Source of the DNA: a virus | Length of the DNA stretch: 21,699 bases | Direction: 5' to 3' (one strand) | IMG/VR virus record: IMGVR_UViG_3300036770_002995 | Span: 1-21,699 of that record | Part shown: one piece after another, positions 1 to 7,361 of the stretch | Position numbering within the stretch: the first letter of the stretch is position 1 | Layout: each line of letters opens with the position of its first letter | Made by a program: the position numbers and the translations under genes | The notes under the pieces: generated by a model | The model's input: only the letters and a program-made list of their open reading frames with translations | What the model was told of the DNA's origin: nothing | The model's database searches: none

Positions 1-826
1 TTGATCTCGCATGGCTGATCTTCCGAGTCGCCTCTTCTACGTCCCCGATGACGAATGCCCTACGAAGCAGTTCGTCAAGAGGGTCAGGAAGTCTGTTTCG
101 TATCTTAACCACTATCTCGGTGTCGATAAAGGAGGCCCTTCTTCCGGACCCCTTTGTTGTTTTCGTGTTTCTCAGTTCCGACCCCAAAACAATGCTTGGG
201 GCAGCCTGAGTTCCTGCCAGAGCGATCTTTACCAGATTGGCAAGGCGCTGCCTCTTGGCAGAAAGCATCTGGTCTCGCAGGGAGAGCTTTGACAGATTGC
301 CGTCATCCGAAACGCTCAGACTGTACGAGTCGTCGTCGTCCCGCACTTCCTCGACTTTGACTTTCCTTTTCCTGATTCTCCCAGTGATGAGAGTAGGCTG
401 GTCTTTCCAGAACTTGTCTTGCCCAAGGCTGCGCGTGCGCTTCTTTCGTTTTCTGGTGGATAGGGCAAGCGCCTGCCATCCGGCAAGAGGGTGTGGTTTT
501 ACAATGACCGCAGCCGAGCGCGAGTACGCGCTTTTCGCAGGCAGGGGAACTCTGACCGAACTCTTGAACCGGGCTGCACCGGGAATACCCTTGGCAAGGA
601 TGTTTATCGTCCCTTCCAAGGTATTTCTGTAATGGAATTCCACCACTGCCCGGGCAACCCCGCCCAACGTATTTTTGTTCTTCCTGAAAAACTCCTCCCC
701 TGCCCGCGTTTGTATGGCAAGGATAGCGTTGGCATAGGAGGTGTCGTACAGCAGCGTTGCTTTTCCGTCTCTAGCCGCACCACTGCGGTAGACGTACTTT
801 GGAATTACAACAGTTCTTCTGGCCAT
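1..826 (-). CDS. Basic virion protein, probable neck/tail-completion protein (3' truncated by window edge)
   Basis: The frame is open from ATG at 826 to the left edge, 275 codons without a stop, so the C-terminus is missing. The start forms TGATG with the stop of the upstream gene, and GAGG lies 8 bases before it. The product is strongly basic, with a K/R cluster around residues 130-160 followed by an acidic DDDD patch. A pattern G-W-x-x-L-x-x-x-T-x-x-x-K followed by F-W and a T-G-R-I stretch resembles the segment seen in HK97 gp10-like, Mu gpG-like and P2 gpS-like tail-completion proteins; this is inference from a short pattern. Its position after adaptor and closure genes fits such a role. 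Arginine codons are unusual: 17 of 31 are AGA or AGG, while the capsid gene uses almost only CGN. Reality of the gene is well supported; the function is tentative. Confidence 0.75.
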   Translation of the reverse strand, partial: MARRTVVIPKYVYRSGAARDGKATLLYDTSYANAILAIQTRAGEEFFRKNKNTLGGVARAVVEFHYRNTLEGTINILAKGIPGAARFKSSVRVPLPAKSAYSRSAAVIVKPHPLAGWQALALSTRKRKKRTRSLGQDKFWKDQPTLITGRIRKRKVKVEEVRDDDDSYSLSVSDDGNLSKLSLRDQMLSAKRQRLANLVKIALAGTQAAPSIVLGSELRNTKTTKGSGRRASFIDTEIVVKIRNRLPDPLDELLRRAFVIGDVEEATRKISHARS

Positions 827-1287
827 CAGAGCAACCTCGCCCCGATGCCGGTGACCGTGTAGAAACGGATACCGGCCTGCTCCTCGAACTGCTGCGGAGC
901 CAGCTGGTTCTGCCTCACGATGAAGTAGCCCTTGCCGAGGACAGCGACGGCCCCAGAGTAGTCGCCCACCGCAATCCGCGTGTCAACCTCGAACGGAGCC
1001 TTGCAGTGCATGGCAAGGTCAGCCAGCTTGTAGTTACCGGCGTCCCCGATCGTCTTCGCTCCGACAAGGAACTGGACTTCGTAGAGAGGGTCCCTCGGAT
1101 GCGGGCTGACCGTCAGCAGCTGCCACAGCAGGCCGGGGGCATCTGAGCCGAACAGTTCAGCCGTGGCCGTCGTGTCGTCAAGCTCAGCGCCCTGCAGGGT
1201 GGGGTACAGGTCCTCCTGCAAGGTGAGGACGAGGTCGTTCATCATCTTGTCGAGGGTCGATTTGACGCAGACGGCGAAGTCGTTCAT
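826..1287 (-). CDS. Probable head-tail joining or tail-terminator-type protein
   Basis: A 153-residue product starting at ATG 1287, which overlaps the upstream stop as ATGA; GGAG lies 7 bases before the start. It has an N-terminal helical stretch (residues about 1-30) followed by a mixed alpha/beta region, and no signal peptide or membrane segment. I do not recognise a specific family. In siphophages the genes directly after adaptor and head closure usually encode neck and tail-terminator proteins of 100-160 residues, so size and position point there. Stop and start junctions on both sides (ATGA upstream, TGATG downstream) indicate translation coupled with its neighbours. The gene is clear; the functional label is inferred from synteny only. 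Confidence 0.7.
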   Translation of the reverse strand: MNDFAVCVKSTLDKMMNDLVLTLQEDLYPTLQGAELDDTTATAELFGSDAPGLLWQLLTVSPHPRDPLYEVQFLVGAKTIGDAGNYKLADLAMHCKAPFEVDTRIAVGDYSGAVAVLGKGYFIVRQNQLAPQQFEEQAGIRFYTVTGIGARLL

Positions 1288-1889
1288 GCCTTGACTCCGA
1301 CTCTCTTGCCTTTCGCGCCAATCAGATCGAGTGAGGTGTAGACCTCGTCGATGTTGTAACGAACGCCGTTCGTCTGCTTCAGGTAGGTGTCGGTATCTAC
1401 CACTGTCCCTTTCGGCAGCGTGATGTTGACCACCGTGTACTCGGTCTCCTCGAACTGGCGGGAGGCACTTGATGTGTAGCGCTCAATGTCAGCCCAGACC
1501 GTGGCAGAAACGGTTTCGCCAGAGATGATCTTCACTCCCGCAGCGTTCGGCGTGGTGGTGGCCTTGCAGACCTGAACCTCGAACGCCGCCTCGTGCAGCA
1601 GGTAGGTCAGGCCGTAGCTCGCGTTGTAACGGATGTCCTCGTTGAACTTCTCCACGAGGAACGTGACGCCAGAGCCCGCCAACCGCACCGTATTGATGGC
1701 AGGGTCGAGACGGTAAATCTCCGGCACCATGAGGATGCGCTTCTTCTGGCCGAAGCTCCTCTCGGTGATGAACCTGTCGAACACCTGCAGCGAGCCGAAC
1801 GCTCCGGTCTGCAGCCAGTTGGCAGCCACGGGGTCCCACCGCAGGACCTCGGTGTTCGAGAACTTCTGTTGTACCCGTGCGAGGTCCAT
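1284..1889 (-). CDS. Probable head-closure (stopper-like) protein
   Basis: A 201-residue soluble product. The ATG at 1889 shares its A with the TGA stop of the adaptor gene (TGATG), and I see no Shine-Dalgarno sequence before it, so initiation probably depends on coupled re-initiation. The middle and C-terminal parts are beta-rich and end in a basic tail with G-A-K-G-K-R-V. A compact beta-rich protein immediately after an adaptor is the usual arrangement for the head-closure (Hc1/stopper) ring in siphophages. That assignment rests on gene order and fold impression, not on a diagnostic motif. It ends in an ATGA overlap with the next gene. Alternative: another neck component. Confidence 0.7.
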   Translation of the reverse strand: MDLARVQQKFSNTEVLRWDPVAANWLQTGAFGSLQVFDRFITERSFGQKKRILMVPEIYRLDPAINTVRLAGSGVTFLVEKFNEDIRYNASYGLTYLLHEAAFEVQVCKATTTPNAAGVKIISGETVSATVWADIERYTSSASRQFEETEYTVVNITLPKGTVVDTDTYLKQTNGVRYNIDEVYTSLDLIGAKGKRVGVKA

Positions 1890-2365
1890 CAGACGTTGGT
1901 GACCGGGTCGTAGTCAGGGATGGAAACCGCCATGATCGACACTCCGGCGATGGCCGAGGCTGCCGAGTTGACGGTCTCGTCGAGCGCGGTGCGGTAGCGC
2001 TGCATCCGGGCGGCGGCGTTGTTCTGCGCCACCTGAAGGTCGATCTTCGAGAACCTGTTGATCTGGTTCTTGCCGTCAGAGACGATCTGGGGAACCAACA
2101 GGAAGCGGGAAACCACCTCGAACGCGCAGAACCACTGCGCGTACAACGTGATCAGGTTCTTCACTCGCTTCTCGGAATCGGTGGCAGCCGGGGCTTCCCC
2201 GGCTGCGTAGAGCGCGGCGTGCGTGGACAGCCACGAGTCGAGGTCCTCCTGCAGTTCGAGGTCCAGCCTCGAATCGACCATCACCGCGTCGGAACAGTCG
2301 GTAGGGTCGATCCCGAGACAGGCTCGGACGCTGTCGGTACTCGTGTAGGTGCCCAGCGCAGCCAC
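1889..2365 (-). CDS. Probable head-tail adaptor (connector) protein
   Basis: A 158-residue mostly helical product starting with GTG at 2365, 7 bases after the previous gene; GGAG lies about 10 bases before the start. The N-terminus (Y-T-S-T-D-S-V-R followed by an L-G-I-D motif and a long acidic helix) and the C-terminal S-I-P-D-Y-D-P-V-T tail have the layout of phage head-tail adaptors: a short targeting motif, helical bundle, and an extended C-terminal arm that inserts into the neighbouring ring. In such phages the adaptor binds under the portal and precedes head closure, matching the position here. Residues 54-61 (AAGEAPAA) are encoded by a perfect 10-bp inverted repeat, described separately. 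No key residue can be checked, so the function is a strong inference rather than a proof. Confidence 0.7.
   Translation of the reverse strand: MAALGTYTSTDSVRACLGIDPTDCSDAVMVDSRLDLELQEDLDSWLSTHAALYAAGEAPAATDSEKRVKNLITLYAQWFCAFEVVSRFLLVPQIVSDGKNQINRFSKIDLQVAQNNAAARMQRYRTALDETVNSAASAIAGVSIMAVSIPDYDPVTNV
2184..2206 (-). repeat. Perfect 10-bp hairpin inside the adaptor gene
   Basis: Arms 2184-2193 and 2197-2206 are perfect reverse complements (GCAGCCGGGG against CCCCGGCTGC), separated by only three bases. In the minus-strand mRNA the loop is AAG. It encodes residues 54-61 of the adaptor, so it is compatible with the frame. It is very GC-rich, and a stable RNA hairpin is expected in the middle of the coding region. 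Confidence 0.85.
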
Positions 2366-2372
2366 GGCAGGG

Positions 2373-2612
2373 TTACTCCGTCACGACGACGATGAGGCCT
2401 GCCGCCATCTGGCAGTCGAGCCAGCTGCCCTTTTCGACGGGGCCGCTGATCTTGACGTCGGAGCCCTTCGGGATGCGAACCTTGCGGTCGGGGTCCACGA
2501 GGGAGCCGACCACGTGCTCTGCGCACATGACGCGCAGAGAGGAAGATTGTTTCGTCGGGACCTTGTCGGCAACCTCGGACGAATCGGTGGGGCGCTTGTC
2601 GGTGAGTGCCAT
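2373..2612 (-). CDS. Small uncharacterised protein after the capsid gene
   Basis: A 79-residue product from ATG 2612, with CTGGAG about 9 bases before the start. It is separated from the capsid gene by a 98-base gap carrying a large hairpin. The N-terminal 25 residues are polar and probably disordered; the rest (V-M-C-A-E-H-V-V-G through to G-L-I-V-V-V-T-E) alternates in a beta-strand fashion. It has no membrane segment. Small proteins in this position include lambda gpFI (a DNA-packaging accessory) and various capsid or neck accessory proteins, but there is no sequence evidence to choose one. The Shine-Dalgarno sequence and neat packing with the next gene support that it is real. Confidence 0.65.
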   Translation of the reverse strand: MALTDKRPTDSSEVADKVPTKQSSSLRVMCAEHVVGSLVDPDRKVRIPKGSDVKISGPVEKGSWLDCQMAAGLIVVVTE

Positions 2613-2650
2613 GTGTGGGATCTCCAGCTTGTCGTTGTTTGGGCCCAGCC

Positions 2651-2695
2651 GCCCGGAGAGGATGCAGGCAGCGAATCTGCAGAGCCTCTCCGGGC
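2651..2695 (-). terminator. Large intercistronic hairpin downstream of the capsid gene (no U-tract)
   Basis: Arms 2651-2661 (GCCCGGAGAGG) and 2685-2695 (CCTCTCCGGGC) are perfect 11-bp complements. An inner 5-bp stem, 2663-2667 with 2677-2681 (TGCAG/CTGCA), extends it. It starts 15 bases beyond the capsid stop codon. No T-run follows on the minus strand, so it is not a classic intrinsic terminator. It could attenuate read-through or protect the 3' end of a processed capsid mRNA; either role is inference. Confidence 0.75.
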
Positions 2696-2710
2696 AGTGG
2701 GTTCAGGTCA

Positions 2711-3913
2711 TCAGACCGTCAGCGTCATGACCGAGAACGCATCGTCGTACAGGCGGTGCGAGTACTCGCCGTAGTCGACGCGGAACGCCGTGGCGCGGCG
2801 CAGCAGGTACTGCTCGATGGCCGAGTAGGCTGCCTGCGCGTTGATGACACGGCGGATCGCGTAGCGACTGTCGAGGCCCACGATCGTGTTGGCGGCGATG
2901 ACGCCGTCAGCCACGATGAAGACCGCCGGAGCGTTGACCGCGAGGTTGTCGATGTTCATGTCGATCGGGAAGTTCGACCCGTCGCCCACGAACACGGTGT
3001 CGCGCATCGGCTTGCCGGTACGCGCCTCGATTGCAAACGCGACATCCAGCGTCGTGATGACGCGGTTGATCGACAGCTTGCGGTAGTTCGCCCGCAGGTA
3101 CTTGATCCACGCCCTGTGTGTCAGATCGCCAGCTGCACTGATGGTGCCATCCAGCGTCTGCGCCTTGAACGTCGACAGCGCCGACATGCCACGGTCGGTG
3201 TCGCCAGCGACGATACCGGCGATGTGCTCCTCGACGTTGCGGACGCGCTCGCCACGCGCCTGCGCCGACATGATCAGCGACACCAGATCCAGCGTGGTCG
3301 CCTGCTGGGCTTGGTCGGAGATCATCAGACCGATCGACTTGGTGGTGATCGAGCGGCTGTACTCGCTGACCGTGATGGTCACGAGCGCATCGGGCGCGGC
3401 CAGCTGGGCGATCGGGTTGGAGGCCTGACCTTCCGGCGCGGTCACGTTGATGACGGGCTGCTCGAACTTCGGCCCGTTGATCGAGGCCGTCTGCGCGATG
3501 CAGCGGTCCCAGCCAGCGAGGAAGTCATCGTCCGAGGAACGCAGCTGCGACTCGATCGTCCGCATGATGATCTCGGGGAACAGCATACGGCCCGAGGGGG
3601 TCGTGTTGCTGGTGCCGTCGTTGCGGGTGATCGTGCTGATCTGCACGCCTTCCGTGAGAACCGCCTTCATCGAGGGCGGCTTCAGGCCGGTGGCGACGTC
3701 TTCGCCCATGAACATCCCTGCGGATGCCATGAACTGACCGACCACCGAGCCGTACTTGGCCTCGTCGGTCTTGTCGCCGTGCTTGATCGTCAGGTACTGG
3801 GACAGGGTGAGGCCTTGGTTGCCTGCTTCCGCGTACTCGCGGACATGAAACGGCACCTCGATGGCGTTGCCTGCGGAGTTCCGCAGCTTGAACTTGGTTT
3901 CCAGATCGCTCAT
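2711..3913 (-). CDS. Major capsid protein
   Basis: A 400-residue product. The start is placed at ATG 3913 because AAGGAA stands 7 bases before it; the frame is open further upstream, but that part lies inside the preceding gene and encodes an Arg/Ser-rich shadow sequence. The identification rests on context and composition: it is the longest soluble product after the decoration gene, it comes after portal and protease-scaffold, and its size fits an HK97-fold capsid subunit. It has a charged N-terminal region, a central stretch rich in I/V/T, and a C-terminal half with G-x-D-S-R-Y and R-V-D-Y-G motifs. Arginine codons are almost all CGN (one AGG seen), consistent with high expression. It is expected to assemble on the scaffold encoded upstream and to bind the decoration protein. 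A conserved-domain match was not checkable here. Confidence 0.85.
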   Translation of the reverse strand: MSDLETKFKLRNSAGNAIEVPFHVREYAEAGNQGLTLSQYLTIKHGDKTDEAKYGSVVGQFMASAGMFMGEDVATGLKPPSMKAVLTEGVQISTITRNDGTSNTTPSGRMLFPEIIMRTIESQLRSSDDDFLAGWDRCIAQTASINGPKFEQPVINVTAPEGQASNPIAQLAAPDALVTITVSEYSRSITTKSIGLMISDQAQQATTLDLVSLIMSAQARGERVRNVEEHIAGIVAGDTDRGMSALSTFKAQTLDGTISAAGDLTHRAWIKYLRANYRKLSINRVITTLDVAFAIEARTGKPMRDTVFVGDGSNFPIDMNIDNLAVNAPAVFIVADGVIAANTIVGLDSRYAIRRVINAQAAYSAIEQYLLRRATAFRVDYGEYSHRLYDDAFSVMTLTV

Positions 3914-3920
3914 GGTCGGG

Positions 3921-3926
3921 TTCCTT
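3921..3926 (-). promoter_or_regulatory. Ribosome binding site fixing the capsid start
   Basis: The minus strand reads AAGGAA, followed by 7 bases and ATG at 3913. This decides against the much longer open frame that begins at 4120 within the decoration gene. Confidence 0.8.
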
Positions 3927-3953
3927 GTGTGCGAATGGGTTGTGGGTTGTGGA

Positions 3954-4403
3954 TCACACGCGCTCAAGGAGCACGACGCTGCCCGCAGTGCCCGCACCGG
4001 AGACGATGCGAACGACGCGCCAGTCGAAGCCCTTGGTGTCGACAGCGGCCTTCGCCTTGACGAGGGCCTTGCTCGCGGTGCCGACCGCCGCTTCGCCACC
4101 GGAGACGACGTAGTCGCCAACGGCCAGCGTTGCGCCGGTATCGACCTCAGCGAGAACGCGCTTGTCGCGCTGCACGGAGCCGAAGCTGAAACCGCTGTTC
4201 ACGGTGATCGGCTCGACGCCCACGATGAACCCCTCGATGGGGTCGCCATCGGCGCAGATCACGTAGTTGTTGGCGGTGCCCATCTTGACGGCCTTGCCGA
4301 CCTCTTCGTCACCGTAGTTCTGGCCAGCAGCCGAGCCGAGCGCGGCATCGGTGATGTCCGCGAAGGGGTCGTTGACCTTCACGTTGAAACGGAAAGTGCT
4401 CAT
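3954..4403 (-). CDS. Probable capsid decoration/stabilisation protein
   Basis: A 149-residue product from ATG 4403. GGAGA overlaps the stop region of the protease gene and lies about 5 bases before the start. The sequence is beta-rich, glycine- and alanine-containing, and not membrane-associated; the central part (I-T-V-N-S-G-F-S-F-G) and the L-A-V-G-D-Y-V-V-S-G motif resemble the small beta-barrel cement or decoration proteins of phage heads. In lambda the order is protease, scaffold, decoration (gpD), capsid (gpE), and the order here is the same. The protein would bind the outer surface of the expanded shell. The order supports the call strongly; the sequence alone would not be enough. Confidence 0.7.
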   Translation of the reverse strand: MSTFRFNVKVNDPFADITDAALGSAAGQNYGDEEVGKAVKMGTANNYVICADGDPIEGFIVGVEPITVNSGFSFGSVQRDKRVLAEVDTGATLAVGDYVVSGGEAAVGTASKALVKAKAAVDTKGFDWRVVRIVSGAGTAGSVVLLERV

Positions 4404-4413
4404 CTGATTCTCC

Positions 4414-5028
4414 TCAGCCTTTGTTGACGCGAGCGGTGGTCAGGCGATGGACGGCGGCGGACACCGTGCCGTTCTCCTGTGCCGCAGGGGTTTCGTGGAA
4501 GTCCTTGTCGCCGGGAACTTGCGCGGTAGCGCCCACACGGAAACGCTGGTTGAACAGCGCGTAGGTGCGGTTGTACTGCTCCAGAACGACAGAGACGTCG
4601 AGGTCGTCCAGCTTGCTGGCGGACTGGCCGAGGCTCACCTGCATCTTGTTGATGGCAGTGATGGCGATCCGGCTCAGGGCGCTTTCGGTGGACTTGTAAC
4701 GGTCGCGCTCCTGAGTCACAGTCGCAAGCTGTGCGCGCAGGGTGGCGACCTCGGTGGTCAGGGTGGTGACCTTGTCGAACATCACGTTGAACAAGGCCGA
4801 GTTGTCGGCAGCTGCCGGTGCTGCTTGCTGGGATCCGTCACCTTCCGGTTGAGGGGCAGCAGGCTGAGCTTCCGGTGCTGCTGCAGCCGCTGCCTCCGCG
4901 CCCGCTTCGGGAGTCGCCTCGCCCTCTTCCTCGCGGACCATCGTCGGGTCAGCAAGGACTTGGGCTTCGGGAACCCCCGACTCGATCGCAGCGACTGCCG
5001 CGTCAGTCAGGACTTTTCGCTTTGCCAT
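4414..5028 (-). CDS. Scaffold protein from in-frame internal start within the protease gene
   Basis: ATG 5028 (Met299 of the long protein) is preceded by AGGTGA with 4 bases between, a usable Shine-Dalgarno match to the GGTGA end of the consensus. Translation from here gives 204 residues: a basic M-A-K-R-K start, a helical segment, the Ala/Pro/Glu-rich linker, a coiled coil and a C-terminal helical tail. In lambda the scaffold gpNu3 is made in the same way from inside gene C, usually in excess over the protease. The protease domain ends before this point, so the shorter form would be a pure scaffold. The site is visible; actual use of it is inference. Confidence 0.5.
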   Translation of the reverse strand: MAKRKVLTDAAVAAIESGVPEAQVLADPTMVREEEGEATPEAGAEAAAAAAPEAQPAAPQPEGDGSQQAAPAAADNSALFNVMFDKVTTLTTEVATLRAQLATVTQERDRYKSTESALSRIAITAINKMQVSLGQSASKLDDLDVSVVLEQYNRTYALFNQRFRVGATAQVPGDKDFHETPAAQENGTVSAAVHRLTTARVNKG

Positions 5029-5922
5029 GTCTTCACCTGTGAGAGTGGTTGTCTTGGGCTTGAAAGGTTGACGGCTGCTGGACTTCACCTTCGTCATGAT
5101 CTGGTTGATCGCCTGATCGAACGAAGTGATGTGATCCACCAACCCGACCGTAACAGCATCCGCGCCGATGAAGACGCGACCTTCTGCTGCGGTTTTCTTC
5201 AGCGCACTGACGCTCGTGCCCCTGTTCTCAGCAACGGTGTCAAGAAACACCCCGTAGATGGTGTTCATTTGACCTTCGATCTGAGCACGGGCCTTGTCGT
5301 CAAGTTTCTCGTAGGGGGAGCCAAGCGCCTTGAACTCCCCCGCACGAAGAACCGTTACCTCGATGCCTTCGCTCTTCAGCTGCTTCTCGTAGCTGGCGTG
5401 TACGGTTACAACTCCAATCGAGCCGATGGTTGCGAGTTTCGAGGCGAAAATTTCTCGGCCTACGGAGCCGAGCCAGTAGCCACCAGAGGCCATCATCGTT
5501 CCGGCGTAAGTGTAGACCGGCTTGATCTGCTCGTCGACCTGAGACAGGAAGTCCGAGGCCTCGGTCACGCCGGAGGCTTGGCCACCGGGGGTGTCCATGT
5601 TCAGCACGATCGCATCGATGCCGGGAGCTTCAGCAGCCGCGAAGACGGCGTTGCGGATCTCGTCGTAGGAGACACGACCGAACAGTCGGTTGAACGGGCT
5701 GGTGCGCGTGGTGAGGCCACCGCTCACCGTTACAACGGCGAGGTTCTCCATGCGCTGGACCATGTAGTCGTAGCCGCCGAACTCCCCGCCCGCAGCGTCC
5801 TCCGCCATCAGGCGGATCGACAGGGATTGCAGATCCGCCACCGGGGTCGCTTGGATCTTGCGCTCGGACTCCAGATAGGTCAGGAGGCTCGACTCGTCTC
5901 CGAGCCAGAACTGGTTTTTCAT
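4414..5922 (-). CDS. Prohead protease (S49 family) fused to scaffold domain
   Basis: A 502-residue product. ATG 5922 overlaps the portal stop as ATGA, with GGAGA upstream. Residues about 55-275 form a SppA/SohB-type S49 serine peptidase: the N-M-D-T-P-G-G segment near 108-114, the nucleophile Ser146 in M-A-S-G-G, and the general base Lys198 in G-E-F-K-A-L, the Ser/Lys dyad of this family. Residues about 320-385 are an Ala/Pro/Glu-rich linker, and about 385-420 look like a coiled coil. This is the lambda gpC architecture: an N-terminal protease that cleaves scaffold and itself inside the prohead, with a C-terminal scaffold used for shell assembly. The M-A-K-R-K start of the scaffold part has its own ribosome site (separate entry). 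The active-site residues are intact, so it should be active. Confidence 0.9.
   Translation of the reverse strand: MKNQFWLGDESSLLTYLESERKIQATPVADLQSLSIRLMAEDAAGGEFGGYDYMVQRMENLAVVTVSGGLTTRTSPFNRLFGRVSYDEIRNAVFAAAEAPGIDAIVLNMDTPGGQASGVTEASDFLSQVDEQIKPVYTYAGTMMASGGYWLGSVGREIFASKLATIGSIGVVTVHASYEKQLKSEGIEVTVLRAGEFKALGSPYEKLDDKARAQIEGQMNTIYGVFLDTVAENRGTSVSALKKTAAEGRVFIGADAVTVGLVDHITSFDQAINQIMTKVKSSSRQPFKPKTTTLTGEDMAKRKVLTDAAVAAIESGVPEAQVLADPTMVREEEGEATPEAGAEAAAAAAPEAQPAAPQPEGDGSQQAAPAAADNSALFNVMFDKVTTLTTEVATLRAQLATVTQERDRYKSTESALSRIAITAINKMQVSLGQSASKLDDLDVSVVLEQYNRTYALFNQRFRVGATAQVPGDKDFHETPAAQENGTVSAAVHRLTTARVNKG
5033..5038 (-). promoter_or_regulatory. Internal ribosome binding site for the scaffold
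   Basis: AGGTGA on the minus strand lies 4 bases before the in-frame ATG at 5028, at the boundary between protease and scaffold domains. Confidence 0.5.
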
Positions 5923-7361
5923 TGGCTCTCTCCGCCAGCTTTACTCGGGGTGTCAGGTTGCAGGGCGCGGCCCTGCGGATCGTCATTGGGAGAAGCGTCG
6001 GTCGCATCGATCCCCTTGGCAGTCCGCATGAAGCCGGTACCGCTGAGAGGCGGCGCTCCGGGCGCACGCGGTCCCGTATCCAGATGGTAAGCCGCCTCGT
6101 CATCGGTCAGGAAGCCTTCCGACAGCAGGCTGAAGATGCGATCCTTCTGCATCGTCTTGAACGCTTCGAGTTCGTCTTCCGGTCGCAGGTTGATCGGGTC
6201 GAACTTGAACTTCACGTAGACATCGACGCCGTAGAGGCGCACGGCCAGCGTCAGGATGCGAGACATCACCTCTTCGATGGGACGCTGGATGCCCTTGGCC
6301 ACCTTGAGGAATACAAGGGATTCGGTGTTCGACAGGCTCTGCGAACCGGAGAGGCGCAGGCCCAAGATCGAAGGGGAGGTCTTCAGGCTGGTGGCGTGCT
6401 GGCCGGAGAGGGCGTTCATCAGCGGGACGTAGTCCGCCTTCTCCCCCTCGGACTTCAGCATGTCGACTTCGGCACTGTCGAAGAACACCAGAGCGTCTTC
6501 CGGATTCAGGCCCTGCAGGGCGGTGACCACCTGCTCCTGCACCGCATCCATCCACGCCTTCATCTTGACCGGGTCGCTCTTGTATTCATCCGGAGCGGCG
6601 GCACGCACCTGCTCGGAGATGAGCTTCACGTTCAGGCGACCGTGACCCTGACGGCGCACGGCGCGGCGCATGTCTTCGATGAACTCGTTGAAGTGGTAGC
6701 TGCTGTTCAGCGCCGCCGACATCATAGTCGTGGCGTAGGCCTTTGCGGCTTGCTTGTGCAGTTCGGAAACGAAGAAGTTCGGAATGTCGAGCGGTATGGG
6801 GTCGCCTGTCGTAGACAGCTGCCTTGGGTACTTCGTCCCATCTCCCCGTGACACCCATTCAAGGGTTTCGTAGGGCACAATGTTGATCCGCTCCGGCAGG
6901 CGATACTTGTCCATGACCAACTCGCACGCGAGTGCTCCGGTCTGGATCACTTCCAGCAGCGCCGTCTCCAGCGTGCTGCTGAGGCTGCGCTTGTCGGCGT
7001 AGCCCTTGGAGTAGTCGTAGAGAGTGTCGAGCCCGGCCAGCACGGAGCGGGCCATCTGCGTGCCGTCCTCGCTGAACTGGTGCGTGGCCGTTTCAAACGC
7101 GGCCACCTTGTAGGGCGAGTTGGCAATCTCGACGAACGAGAAGATCGCAGAGGACACCGTGCCGTCGATCAGGTCGAGAGCACGGACGGCAGCGACGTCG
7201 TTGTTGGTCGAGCGGAACGCGATGATCGACTGGTTGGCTGCCCGGGTATTGTCCCGGGGGATCGCGTTGTCCTTGTCGAAGCCGGAGGCAGCGGTCTGCG
7301 ACTGGGCCTTGTTGACCAGCCGGGTGGGCATCGTGACCTGTGTGTTCGTCGTCTCAGCCAC
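5919..7361 (-). CDS. Portal protein
   Basis: A 480-residue product starting with GTG 7361; TAGGAG (7372-7367) lies 5 bases upstream. The protein is mostly alpha/beta with a polar N-terminus, a long central helical region and a proline/glycine-rich C-terminal tail ending G-G-E-S-Q. Its position between large terminase and protease-scaffold, its length (portals are usually 400-700 residues) and the D-P-I-N-L-R-P-E-D-E-L segment before a helical stretch agree with a portal subunit. Portals form the dodecameric channel at the unique capsid vertex, bind the terminase during packaging and receive the adaptor later. I cannot assign a named portal family from inspection. It overlaps the next gene by ATGA. 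Confidence 0.8.
   Translation of the reverse strand: MAETTNTQVTMPTRLVNKAQSQTAASGFDKDNAIPRDNTRAANQSIIAFRSTNNDVAAVRALDLIDGTVSSAIFSFVEIANSPYKVAAFETATHQFSEDGTQMARSVLAGLDTLYDYSKGYADKRSLSSTLETALLEVIQTGALACELVMDKYRLPERINIVPYETLEWVSRGDGTKYPRQLSTTGDPIPLDIPNFFVSELHKQAAKAYATTMMSAALNSSYHFNEFIEDMRRAVRRQGHGRLNVKLISEQVRAAAPDEYKSDPVKMKAWMDAVQEQVVTALQGLNPEDALVFFDSAEVDMLKSEGEKADYVPLMNALSGQHATSLKTSPSILGLRLSGSQSLSNTESLVFLKVAKGIQRPIEEVMSRILTLAVRLYGVDVYVKFKFDPINLRPEDELEAFKTMQKDRIFSLLSEGFLTDDEAAYHLDTGPRAPGAPPLSGTGFMRTAKGIDATDASPNDDPQGRALQPDTPSKAGGESQ

Noticed and set aside
2606-4060. 484-codon open frame on the plus strand
   Set aside because: It is antisense to the capsid gene, with R/H/D/V-rich low-complexity composition, no ribosome site, and it also runs through the hairpin gap.
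3914-4120. N-terminal extension of the capsid frame
   Set aside because: It lies inside the decoration gene, is Arg/Ser/Pro-rich, and the ATG at 3913 has a proper Shine-Dalgarno sequence.
4447-6090. 547-codon open frame on the plus strand
   Set aside because: It lies exactly opposite the protease-scaffold gene, whose S49 motifs are clear; the plus-strand product is Arg/His/Gly/Val-rich without domain signs, typical of an antisense shadow of a GC-rich gene.
6510-6521. 12-base palindrome (GCCCTGCAGGGC) in the portal gene, with a 10-base relative near 1190
   Set aside because: Short GC-rich palindromes of this length are expected by chance in a window of this size, and the two sites share no context.
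7241-7258. Two CCCGGG hexamers 6 bases apart in the portal gene
   Set aside because: The stem is only 6 bp and falls in ordinary coding sequence; not distinctive enough to call a regulatory structure.
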